From: Saururus chinensis
Taxonomy: Eukaryota; Streptophyta; Magnoliopsida; Piperales; Saururaceae
Length of the DNA: 64,000 nt
Assembly (NCBI GenBank): GCA_035235625.1
Contig: CP141144.1
Span: forward strand, 15,807,014 to 15,871,013
Reading direction: 5' to 3'
The translations under genes and the position numbers were made by a program. The notes under the pieces are model-generated. The model worked only from the letters and a program-made list of their open reading frames with translations, ran no database searches and was not told where the DNA came from. Shown piece by piece: positions 35,242-54,123 of the stretch; within the stretch, counting starts at the first letter, position 1; the number at the start of each line of letters is the position of its first letter.

Positions 35242-36715
35242 ACGGCGGGCCATGGGCAGATGGCGGAGGGGACGAGAGGCGGAGGAGGCTGCAGGGCGAA
35301 ATACGGGGGAGGGGGGTTAGTTATAAGCAGCAGGAGAAATTTTGCCTGTGCGCGAGATTTCCCCACGCGAGCAGAATTTCACCCCCGTCATTTAAAAAAA
35401 AAAATTTATTAGTGACGCTCGTGAAGAATGTAGCTATTAGTGAGTAGTTTTTAAGTCACTACTTAATACCATATTTAGTGACGCTTATACATAAGCGTCA
35501 CGCTTGTACATAAGCGTCACTAAAACAGATTTCTTTATATTTTTCTCTCCTCACTCCCTCTCTCTCCACCCTCCTCTCTCTCTCCCTCTCTCCCCCTCTC
35601 TCTCCTCCCTCTCCTCTCTCTCTACCCTCCTCTCTCTCTCCTCCCTCCTCTCTCTCTCTCTCCCTCTCCTCTCTCCCTCTCTCTCTCCTCTCTCTCTCCA
35701 CCCCACTCTCTCTCTACACCCTCCTCTCTCTCTCCTCCCTCCCTCTCTCTCTCCACCCTCTCCTCTCTCTCTCCTCCCTCCCTCCCTCTCTCTCCACCCC
35801 CTCTCTCTCAACCCTCCTCTCTCTCTCTCCTCCCTCCCTCTCTCTCTCTCCTCCCTCTCCTCTCTCTCTCCTCCCTCCCTCCCTCTCTCTCCACCCCCCT
35901 CTCTCTCAACCCTCCTCTCTCTCCCCCTCTCTCTCCTCCCTCCTCTCTCCCCCTCTCTCTCCTCCATCCCTCCCCCTCTCGCATGGGGCTATGCATTGCT
36001 ACTACCCTTGGTAGTAGCAACGCATACAACCATGCATCGCTACTACTATTAAGTAGTAGCGACACATAGAACTATGCGTAGCAACTACCTATTTTTTTAT
36101 ATTTTTTAAATAGAATTTTTAATTAAATATTTTTTCTCCCTCTCACTCCTCCTTCCCCCTCTATCTCTATCTCTCTCTCTCTCTCTCCTCCCTCCATCTC
36201 TCTCTCCACCCTCCACCATCTCTCTCTCCACCCTCCTCCATCTCTCTCTACACCCTCCTCTCTCTCTCCTCCCCCTCTCCCTCTCCTCCCCCTCTCTCTC
36301 TTTCATTCAATTTTTTATTTAAAAAATAGGTAGTTGTGACACATGGGGCTATGAGTCGCTACTATTATTAGGTAGTAGCAATGCATAGTTCTATGCGTCA
36401 CTACTGTTCTTAGGTAGTAGCGACGCATAGAACTATGTGTCGCAACTACCTATTTTTAAATTTTTTTAAAAATAATTTTAAATTAAATATTTTTTTCTCC
36501 TCTCACTCCTACCTCCCCCTTTATCTCTCTCTCTCCTCCCTCCCTCTCTCTCTCCTCCCTCTTCTCTCTCTTTCTCTCTCTCCCCTTCTCTCTCCTCCCT
36601 CTCCTCTCTCTCTCCTCCCTCTCCTCTCTCCCTCTCTCCCCCTTCTCTCTCCCTCTCCCTCTCTCCCCCTTCTCTCTCTCTCTCCCTCCCCTCTCTCTCC
36701 TCTCTATCTCTATAA
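35242..36715. repeat. CT-tract and inverted-motif region
   Basis: After a G-rich block (35265-35320) and a GTGACGCTTATACATAAGCG inverted cluster (35410-35525), three polypyrimidine tracts (35543-35985, 36130-36302, 36498-36712) alternate with two copies of a module of about 110-130 bp (35985-36112, 36325-36495). The module carries GCTACTACY and RGTAGTAGCGAC words. The long frames on both strands (Ser/Leu/Pro or Arg/Glu only) are repeat artefacts. Confidence 0.75.
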
Positions 36716-37479
36716 TGCCCGAGATTTTTCATACATTTTCCTTAAATTTCATGAAATTTTTTTGCAATATAATGTCTGTAAATCGAAGGAAAATTGACGA
36801 AATCAAAACCTGATAAAACATTTTATAATTTAAAACACTAAACATCAATTTTCCATCTAAATATTTCCATCATAGGGTCAAACATCGTACGGCCAAAGCA
36901 AATATCCTCAGGCGCTACTCGAAAACACACGTACGACTAAATTGCTTTGATCATAGACTTTAAATACAAATCTTTCTCAGACATCCCTGAGTGTAAGTCC
37001 CATAATAGTCCACAGTCTAATCCAAACGAAAGTCCAGAATATATAAACACTTGTTTTCTCATCTCACCCAATACATTAGATTGTGGCACAAATAAACTAG
37101 CAGTGAGTGAAGCATATACCCGAGTCAACTGGAATCAATCCACCGCTAAAATGAGCATCCTCTCCAGGAGCTTTCCGCACAACCTGCAAAACCTCCTGTA
37201 CAACGATGCTAAAAAGTAAGGTGATGAGTATTTTCATATTCAGTAGGAAAATACCCAGTAGGGGAAACCAAAACAGTGAACTCACTAAGTTCATAAATAC
37301 ATGCGTTCATGCAACTCAAACATGAAGCAGATAGGCATATCAATATCATGCTCATACACATACAATCATACCAAATGCACCATCGTGCCAAAGTCATACC
37401 AAATGCACCATCATGCCAAAATCATACCAAAAGCAGCATCAAATTAAACATACACAAACACCCTTATTCAGGGTCTTAC

Positions 37480-37830
37480 AAACTTACTCGTACCATTGTA
37501 CGCTTACTCATATAACATACGCATACTTGTATGACCTTACTCGTACAATCATATGCTTACTCATACAGCTAGCTTACACATACTTGTGCGACCTTACTCG
37601 TACAATCATACTCGTACGACCTTACTCGTATAGCTTACACAAAATCACACTTACTGTCTTACTCAAAAACATACTTTTACAATCACACTCATACTCACAT
37701 TCTTACAGTCGTGCTCATACTCATACGCTTACAATCGTGCTCATACTCAAACTCTTACAATCGTGCTCGTACTCATACTCTTACAGTCTTACTCATACTC
37801 ATAATCGTACACATACTATCGACCACTGAA
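37480..37830. repeat. degenerate array of CTTACTCRTACAATC units
   Basis: About twenty irregular copies of a 15-20-bp unit (CTTACTCGTACAATCATA, CTCATACTCTTACAGTC). The Tyr/Thr/Leu-rich frame it opens is not a gene. Confidence 0.85.
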
Positions 37831-38071
37831 GTTCATTACAACTAATAAGCTCCAACATCGAAATGGAAAAGAATGTCACTGGGTCATCACCTTAACCTCC
37901 GGGGAGTGACTAGACGCCATGGACTTTTCCAAACGTAAGGCACACCAATGCTCATGGGGCACTGGATAAAACAGGTAAGAGTAGATCCATGATAATACTT
38001 ACCTGAGCGTGCAAACATAAACACCCACACATAAGGGGTCATACAGTTGCCCATCATAATGGGTCTTATAG

Positions 38072-41000
38072 TGTCACGCCCCGGCGATGCCCGACCCGAG
38101 CCGAACCCGGTCCAGGGGCCGGTCAAGCACGCGGGGGCGACGAAGTGAAAATTGAGAAATGTTCTAGCGGAAGACTTAACCCTAACCACGGGCGATTAAC
38201 AGCAACACGGAGTGCGCACAATCCTTTGAGCAAGAGTAAATAAAAGGGAAGAAAAAGGTGTTGCTTATCACAAAGTAAACAACAATCTCAAACCCACAAA
38301 CTTAGTTAAGTAAAGCCCACACCGGCTCAAAATAAGTCATAATCATCACAACTGTAGTATATAACAAATCCAAAACAAGAACCCTACACAAAGGTTCGAA
38401 CATAAAGCATGAAAGAAACGATGATAAGTCACTCAACGATCTCCATCATCACACCCAAGCTACCTCTGACCTTTCCTCAAAGAGGCAATCCTGTCCGTCT
38501 GCGTGTCGCACCACGCAGCCCCAAATCAAAACACAAAAGAGGGGTGAGTTTTAACACTCAACAATGGTTTTAATATCACTGTCAACGTAGAAAATACGAT
38601 AGCTTAGAAATGAGATCGTTCAGATCAAAGATTTATATGGTGCATCACTTTCTGATCACACATTCATATCACCTAACACTGCATCATAATGCATAATTCA
38701 ACCTGCATGGATGTATCTCTAGCATACATATTCCCACATGCATAATAGCATCACAACCTGCATGGATGTATCTCTAACATACATATTCCACATGCATAAT
38801 ATCATCACAACCTGCATGGATGTATCTCTAACATACATATTCCACATGCATAATAGCATCACAACCTGCATGGATGTATCTCTAACATACATATTCCACA
38901 TGCATAATATCATCACAACCTGCATGGATGTATCTCTAACATACATATTCCCACATGCATAATAGCATCACAACCTGCATGGATGTATCTCTAACATACA
39001 TATTCCACATGCATTTTATCATCAAAGTCAACATGCATGGATGTACCTCTAACATACATATTCCACATGCATAACATCAAAATCAACATGCATGGATGTA
39101 TCTCTAACATACATATTCCCACATGCATAATGTCATCACAATCAACCTCCATCAAGGAGTAATCACACATTAACGTCACACAGACGGGAGCATAGACAAG
39201 GCCACGAAGGCGTGTCATGGTACAAAATTCTACACAAGAATTCAAGAAAGATCGGGGTTGTCAATCCCTAATACTGCTCACCCTGGACGATCCTGGCCAA
39301 GGATGTCCCATTCTCACACAGAGAATCTAGAGCAGGGGTGTTTGCCCAGGGACATCTCCTGCGGAGGGAAGAGCCCGAGTTCTCACATAGAGAACCCTAG
39401 AACACGTGATAGCGGGGTGCACACGGCATACCACACTGGATTCTCAGGGTCCAGATGACACACATAATAATATTCTCACATATCCGCAAGACAAGTACAC
39501 AACTCGTCCCCACATCATTCCATTAAACAAGACTCAACCCGGGGAGTGCACTCGTTCCACACAGGAACTTCAAATCGTTCCACACAGGAACTTCAAATCA
39601 AAATATGTCCTTTCGGACCAATCAACTTGCGATTAATCCACGACCGATAAACCCGGCACACAATTCCATCACATTGCATCCAATCGGTCAAATTCGATTA
39701 ATCACGATAAGGCCTCACTTGGAAATCCATTTTTATGATGCGTGCAGCATGGTACATGCGTGGGCAAAGCATACATGAATCCTAATCATGATAAGTGCTC
39801 TCACCAGCCCCTAATGCATCATTCATAATCACAATATTAAGCTTCAACATCATCATTTAACCCCCACATGTGTGTGTGTGTAACTAGTAGAAGCCTTTCA
39901 CATAATGCATATTAACATGCTTGAAAATCAACTCACTACCACCCTACACATGTGAATTTCTACCTAAACATGAATTCCAACGGAAATCATAGTAGAAGAA
40001 TCGTTGAAATCATAGTTAAATTCAAAACTCAACCACAAAGGCTAAACACCTATAACATCACTCATTTCATCATTGAGTCATGGCAATCACCAACATTCAC
40101 ACACCATTAATCACAATTTATCATGACAAATCAGTCCAACAATGATTGTAGTCCTACTGAAAATATATGCTTATCCAAAGGGAACCAACCGTTCATAATT
40201 TCAAGATAACGATTCCAACATCATGCCACAAAACATAAGTCATCCCACCATCTCTAAGCATATGTCTCAACTCTATAAACTCAATAGCATGCATTTCCAG
40301 TAGCCTAACATAGCTTAAAACACTCCACATTCATATAAAATTGGCAAGCTAAAGTGGAATCATCAAAATAGGCATCATACACACAACATACAATTTCCTG
40401 TGTAGCCGATCGATCGCCCTTCAGGCCGTTCGATCGGTTACATGCAAAAATTTAAAATTTTCAGTTCAGCCGATCGATCGCCCTGCAAGGCCGATCGATC
40501 GCCAACACGACAGAACAGTCATCTTCTTCCTTTCGCAAAATCAAACCGAAACACCATTCAAATCCACATCTAACACCCTAATCATCATCAAAAGTCCTCC
40601 TTGACTTCCAGAATATCAAACCAAACCATAATAATGCAAAACCCTAAGAAATCGGGATTAAATAATTCCATTTTCTAATCTTACCATTAACACACTAAAT
40701 CAAGCAAACCATTTCGAAATAAGCCAAAAATGAAAAGTTTTACCATGGATAAACAGAGATTTTGAAGACCCATTACCTCAGCACTTGATTAAGCTCGGAT
40801 TGAAGAGTCACCCTTCTTGAAATCCTTGAAAACACAATGAGTTTGAATTAAACTCTAATAGAAATCGATTTACCCAAGAAATCCCTAATTAAACCTTAGA
40901 TCTAGGGCTTGTTGGTAGTAAAAATCGGATTTTTAATGTTAGGGTTTGTAGTAAAACACAAATCAGTAGCTTTTGATGGTAAAAAACGGATTGAATCAAG

Positions 41001-41593
41001 GGGAAAATGGTAGATTTGGAAGAAATTAAGAGAGAAGCCATGGATTAGTGCTTAATTAGAGTAAGCTTACCTTAATCGGCTTCTAATTCGGGCCTAAGTG
41101 GGGATTATGCCAGCCTTCCTTCCTTAGCCTATTCCCAAAAATGGAAATGGCTCAGGTTTGCCCTTTTATAGTAAGGGGTTGGGGTAGGCATAGGTAAGTT
41201 TTGGGGTGTAAATATGAAAAGTAGGCTAAAAGTGGGTATTTTGCAAATTTAAGCACAATTTAAGCCTAATAAAATTCTGAAAATTTTTGTGGGACCTTAA
41301 GTATATGTCTAGGTTCATTTGACAGAAAAATAAAATTTTTGACGGTGGGGCCCACAGGGGTCCCGCCAAAACCCTAATTTTTGGGAAAATAGTGAAAATT
41401 CTGAAAAATCTCAAAAATTCACATTTGGTTTAAAATCACTCAAAACCACTAATATTGAAGTTAATTTTCGTTAAAACTATCACAAACACTATTTATTTAC
41501 GAAATCACCGAATAAGATCAGAAAACGCGTAAATCTCACGATAACCCATAATTAAAGAAAACCAAAACCGGTTTAAAGATGAGGGTCCTTACA
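38072..41593 (-). mobile_element. solo LTR, 3.5 kb, family 1 (copy 2)
   Basis: 3522 bp, the inverted counterpart of 14106-17626 (3521 bp), with perfect TATAG duplications (38067-38071 and 41594-41598). Near-identity runs through the TATA box, the CGATCGATCGG pairs (about 40400-40505) and the 54-bp array. The interrupted sequence reads smoothly across the site (GGGTCTTATAG then TGCCATAGAATTG). Confidence 0.93.
38695..39140. repeat. 54-bp tandem repeat inside solo LTR copy 2
   Basis: The inverted counterpart of 16555-17000, with about the same number of units, so both copies derive from a recent common master. Confidence 0.93.
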
Positions 41594-42699
41594 TATAGTG
41601 CCATAGAATTGCCCACCATAATGGGTCTTATTGTGCCAGTGCCACTCTTGGGCAAAAATCATATAGTGCCACTTGGGCAGAAACATACAGTGTCACTCTT
41701 GGGCGGAATCATACAATGCTCTCAATAAAGCATCAAACATCTGGGCTTATACAACACACAAACTAAATCGAAAACATACGTCACTCTCAATAGAGCATCA
41801 GACGTCTGGGCTTCATATAGCACACAGACAAAGTTGGAAACGTACATCGCTCTCAACAGAGCATCAAACATCTGGGCTTATACAACACGCATATCAAATC
41901 GGAAACATATGTCGCTCTCAATAGAGCATCAAATGTCTGGTGCTCTATACAGCACATAGACAACATCTCGCAAGATAAACACTATGGCAAGGCATGAGAA
42001 ATGCTCGACCGACTCATTATCGGCTAGCTCAAACACGGAACTTAATCCGTCAAACCCTCAGGTCTCAAACTCACAATGCTATCATTAGTTATGCTTATAA
42101 TTCAAGTTTGAATTAAGTAAATTATGCAGTACAATTATGTCACACAAGCACTCAAGCATACCGTGCTCCACTGATCAAACTGAAGCTGAGCCTGATCTAA
42201 AACCCTAGTTCGTCAGGGCAGCAGACTTTCACTTAATCTGTCCACCTTACAACATAACACCCCGTACACAAATCCTTACATCTTACATGATCCGCCATCC
42301 ACCTTATGGCCAAAATATCTTACTCAGGAGTCCTCAAACTGAGCTCCTTAGAGCCAACCCCAGTTATCGCCCTCTTACTTATATCTCACTTATTATGCTT
42401 ACTTTTCACTTCATAATCTGTATGTTATGTTTGTACAATTATGCACACTCTTACTGTCTGACAATCGCCCAACATACAATCCAACCCAAACCGATCCATT
42501 CTAATCCTTGCCCGTCATACTCATATCATCTATCATCTGTCATACGCTTACACATCCATATCCAAATCCATACCAAACACTGGCACTTCTTACCATCCAT
42601 AGTCCATACCTCTGCCCACATGCACATACACATATCCATAGCATAGGCAAATAGCCATCATACATATGTATGTCTGTCACACATACGTATAACATACAC

Positions 42700-42995
42700 A
42701 TACTTTTATACATATGTAGTTTACAAACATGCTCACTAGCCATCACTAGCGCACACATACATATTTATACATACGTCAAACATACACTCTAGCCATCACC
42801 AGCACATGCATACATACGTCAAACATACATGCTAGCCATCACTAGCACATGCATAATCCATACATACTTCAAACATGCACGCTAGCCATCACTGGCACAT
42901 GCATACACATACGAAGCTTACCAACAAACACACTAGCCATCACTAGCACATACGTACATCCAACATACTTACATCCAACATGCATGTCATATGCA
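42700..42995. repeat. minisatellite, CTAGCCATCACTAGCACATG units (copy B)
   Basis: Six or so units that match the array at 31640-31990 but with a lower unit number. Confidence 0.83.
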
Positions 42996-44599
42996 TTTCA
43001 ACATGGCATTATTCATCCCCTTACATCATGCAAACGGATCATAAGCTAACATCCATAGCAATCAATCACATAGTCCTAGCATGTTGCTACTCATTCAAAG
43101 CATGTTATCATGAAATTGCGAGTTCAAAGCTCCCCTACCTCGTAATCATGATGTTTGATGGCAAGCACATGATGGTGGCGGCGTCAGTGGCGGAGTTAGC
43201 GGCCAAAGGCAGTGCCTAGCTGAGAGAGTTGTCGTCCTGAGGGTTTAGGAAGCGTCGGAACTACACATGGCCAAATGGGGTGTCAAAGTCAATGCGGTAA
43301 AATCTGTGACCAACGGCGGCACACTAGGGCGGCCAGGAGAAAAGTCAAGCTAACATAGGTGGCGGTGCAACCAGATGTCGAGGGTGTACTCACTGAAGAT
43401 CGGCCGGTGGCTAAGACGTACTCGACTGGCCACAAAAAGTCGAAATTGGCAGTGGACAACACCCAATGGCGACAATTTCGCGTCATCAAGGGCCCACATA
43501 CAAGCGGAGAGCATGGGGCAATGCTCGAGGACAAAGGAGAGGTGGAGGAGGGCTATGTGTCAACTCCACTCGGTGGCAAAGCCAACCGATGGTCAAGCGG
43601 CGCGAATGCGGTGCCTAAACCCAAAAGCACATGCGTGGCCACATGCACCCGCGACCCAAAGGGGTGGGGGAGAGGGCTGAAAGGAGGGGACCCAAGGCCC
43701 ACAAAAGGCCAACAGGGCTAAGGCCCTTAGCAGTGGCCAATCAAAGCGGCAACATCACCGATAGCCACCCACAACCAAAACCCATAGTGCGGGCGGCTGT
43801 GCATCTCGCACGGTATTGGGCAATGACAAGCAGCCCATTCCGGGCGGAGTGTATAATCTGGCCAATCAGGGCTGGCCCTCACTGTCGCCGAGTTGGGGCA
43901 GAGCCCACGATGGCCAGATGGTCCACGGCTCGCCGATGCCAACGACCCGAGACGCACCCAAAGCATCTAATCGGGCAGAGAAAAACAATAAGGGTGAGGA
44001 GGGGTCGGAAATGACAGCCCCCTACCGACACTGGGTTTAGGTAGGTTGGATGGAGTCCTACCAGTGGCCGGGCGATGACCGGAGATTAGAAATTTAGAAT
44101 GATGATTTACTTTTGAAATATGATGGAATGAATAGGTTTTGAATGGCAAAAAAGTTCAAGTGAAATTTTGAATAGTTTTAACAGGGGGTTAGTCAATCAA
44201 AATTTGAAATACTGGATTTAAAATATGAGATTTTAGAATATAAACCAAATTCTTAGATTTGAACTGCCAAATTTTAAAATATTTGGATACCCAAATCTTG
44301 TATTACTAGAATCCCGGGATTTGAGCTGTTGATTTCAAAATAATTAACTCCTAATATTTTTTTATCTACAATTTTAAAATTTGACTAATCCATAATTTGA
44401 AAAAATGTGAGAGGTGGCCATGAGCAGAGTAGGCAATAGGGTATGCGGAGGAAAAAAATTAAAATAGAGAATGAAAGACAACGGCATTTGGAGGGTGAGA
44501 GGATACATTGCCTCGCTACGATGGTTTCTCCGATAAGGATGGTGGCCTCCGCTATGCTCCAATTGCCGCATGAAAATGACAACCTCCTCTAAGCCATGG

Positions 44600-44900
44600 A
44601 AGGCAGTATCGATTATGGAAGGTCGTATCGGCCGATACTGGTGTGTATCGGTTGATACGTACTCGTATCTGCCGATATCGGTACGGTATGGGGGGCGATA
44701 CGCCCCCCACTATAATTATCGATACGTAACGGCCATATTGATATGGCCGATACGTATCAATAATGTATTTTAAAAATATTTTTTTTAGTCATCGATACTC
44801 TCATCCGTATCGATACGACCTTCCATGGTATCGATACGGATGATAGTATCGACAATCATGGATACGGGTACACGTCAATGATATGCTTGGTACGCGCCAA
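44600..44900. repeat. fold-back repeat rich in CGATACG/CGTATCG
   Basis: GGAAGGTCGTATCGGCCGAT on the left is answered by ATCGATACGACCTTCC near 44810-44830. Between them are GGGGGGCGATACGCCCCCC (19-bp hairpin) and several ATCGATACG/CGTATCAAT pairs. A related piece lies at about 45370-45480. Confidence 0.75.
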
Positions 44901-44999
44901 AACGATTATAAATCCTTTGATATATATAAAAAAATATTATAACTAATAATATATAATACTTCATTTTAGAATGTCGTATAAACGGATACGAGTGCTCTA

Positions 45000-45115
45000 A
45001 AATTATTTCATTTTAGAACCATACACTTTACTCCCTCTGTCCTCTACAAACTATTATTCCCTCCGCCCCATATTAAGTGTTCTAAAATTAATTTATTTTA
45101 AAATTAAATAAAATA
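45000..45115. repeat. Stowaway-like MITE ends
   Basis: TTTACTCCCTCTGTCCTC (45029) and ATTATTCCCTCCGCCCCA (45052) both match the common CTCCCTCYGTCCC Stowaway terminus. Complete elements cannot be delimited. Confidence 0.5.
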
Positions 45116-45552
45116 TTTAGTGAGTCATATGAATATTTTTGAGAAACTCATACGGTAGATGTTTAAGTAAATACATAATTGTGGAGCACTATATTTTTAA
45201 AAAAAATTATGTAAACTATATAGACTCACTTATATTGATATCATATAATTTTTTTAAAAATATTTTTAATATAATAAAAACATAGTCATTAGAAGATGTT
45301 GAATTGGAATTATATTTTTGTTTTTAAGAAAAGAATATTAAAAAAATATTTTTTAAAATAAAAAAATATTAAAATATTAGAGTATCGATACGTATCGGTC
45401 GTATCGATACCGTATGCCCGATACGGCCGGTACATATCGATGATACGTGTGGGGGGCATATTGCCCCCTATGCTGTATTGGGATTGAGCTCTAGTGTATG
45501 CCGGCCTTCATTTTCTAGTGCGTGTCGACCTCCTTTTTCGAGTGCTTCTGTC

Positions 45553-45590
45553 ATTTTACAATACCACCTCTAGAGGTAGTATTGTAAAAT
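45553..45590. repeat. 38-bp near-perfect palindrome
   Basis: ATTTTACAATAC...GTATTGTAAAAT around the centre ACCTCTAGAGGT, with one mismatched base pair and no loop. It sits within the Harbinger-like element, which suggests an inner fold-back or a joined-end insertion. Confidence 0.85.
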
Positions 45591-45841
45591 CTCACTTTTA
45601 TGTTATAAGTTTTTAGCAAAATCTTCTCAAATCACAATCCTAAGATTTTTAACTAACGCTTTATTTCAAATACAAGAATCAATTGTTTAACCACTAAAGT
45701 GGTATTTAAAATATTATATTTTAAATCTTAATGTAATAACACTGGATTGTAAATATGGCATAGACAATCCTAAATGACTAACCGGAAATTTTAAAATACT
45801 AGCATTTTATTTTCAAATCTTAATTGACTAACCCCCTGTAA

Positions 45842-46724
45842 GTGAAATCTTTTCTAAAATATGGGGGAAAATCTTTTAAATTGTTTTATGTGATGAATGT
45901 CATCATCATCAGAGTCAGCATGAGTTGACTCACGGTTCAACCTGGTTGACCCAGCCGAACCACTTATCTGAATTGGGTCCGGGTTGGATTTGAAATTATT
46001 ATTTTAAAGAGACACTAATAGATGATGTGCATCATTATTTGTAGTTTCATTACTGCCTACAAGACACATTCAAAACACTTGAAATTTTTATGAAATAGGC
46101 AATGGAGGGATGCTTTGGAGTTGGACTAATAGGAAACAATTATTAAAAAATAAGGAATTTTATTATATATTTGCCTATATATGTGTGTATTTACGTTTCA
46201 TGTTTGTATTTACGTTTCATGTTTGATCTTCAAATTTTATTTGCAATAACTATAAATAATAGTAGTAATAATGTTACTTTTTAACCTCAGTAATATCATA
46301 TTTAGTTAATAATAAATATTTATTCTGGCCTTTCTTAGCATATTTAAAAAAGTGTAATTGATAATAATTATTTGATCGATTATTAGTGAATGAAATGAAT
46401 ATGAAAGTACCTATACTTTTTACTTAGCAAAGCAGTTATAAATAAATATTTAAAAAATAATTATAATAATAAAATATGTTATACCGTAACTATTTCGTTT
46501 TGCAACCCTAATTACCCCTATCTAATTGTTAGAGCTTAGCCCCCACCTAAAGGCAAGGACCGTAAGGCCCCACTATTAATGGGCTGGCCCGGCCCGGCCC
46601 GCAGGGGGCTGCGGCCAGTAATCCCTGGCCCGGCCCGGCCCGGCATGGTCCAGGCTGAGGTCTGGGCTACTGGTGCAATGCCCACCTCTAATCAAATCCA
46701 TACGACAAAAGGGTGGGTGTACTT
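45842..46724. other. upstream flank of CDPK gene 1
   Basis: AT-rich, with a duplicated 15-bp GTATTTACGTTTCAT (about 46188-46220) and a GGCCCGGCCCGGCCCG-rich stretch (46578-46650) ending AATGCCCACCTCTA, a layout like the ends of plant hAT elements. No gene is seen. Confidence 0.5.
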
Positions 46725-46827
46725 TGGTCATTTAATCGTTTTCTTTCGTTAGTAAAGTCAGAAAGTAGGCGACTGCTCCGTGACTACGGCAGGCCTTGTC
46801 CGAGCGCGAATCCAGAGCAAGTACAAC
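46725..46827 (+). promoter_or_regulatory. 5' leader of CDPK gene 1
   Basis: The 100 bp before the ATG share an ordered series with 60790-60883: a TAGTCATTT/GGTCATTT block, then TTGTCCGARCGCGAA and CCAGMGCMA before ACATGGGAAACTG. The 5' leader was therefore duplicated along with the gene. No clear TATA box is visible. Confidence 0.6.

Positions 46828-54123
<7,296 letters not shown>

Larger units (their letters stand above)
36716..44085. repeat. long repeat, copy B, interrupted
   Basis: It begins ATAATGCCCGAGATTTTTC. The part from 41905 aligns with copy A, and similarity stops at about 44082. It is split by the solo LTR at 38072-41593. It contains CTTACTCGTAC-type and CTAGCCATCACTAGC-type arrays. 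No retroelement protein is visible in either copy, so the family is not named. Confidence 0.55.
44182..45838. mobile_element. PIF/Harbinger-like non-autonomous TIR element
   Basis: The inverted ends CAGGGGGTTAGTCAAT (left) and ATTGACTAACCCCCTG (right) extend imperfectly for about 28 bp. They are flanked by TAA on both sides (44179-44181 and 45839-45841), the PIF/Harbinger target signature. It is 1657 bp with no transposase. It carries inner insertions (the fold-back 44600-44900 and MITE-like ends near 45010-45110). An 8-bp hAT duplication was looked for and is absent. Confidence 0.65.

Noticed and set aside
35504..36052. Open frame of 182 residues, and a 138-residue frame on the other strand
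   Set aside because: Produced by the CT dinucleotide-rich tracts (Ser/Leu/Pro or Arg/Glu only); no start context, domain or splice support.
44174..45846. hAT assignment for the CAGGGGGTTAG element
   Set aside because: Flanking octamers differ; the matching TAA trinucleotides fit PIF/Harbinger better.
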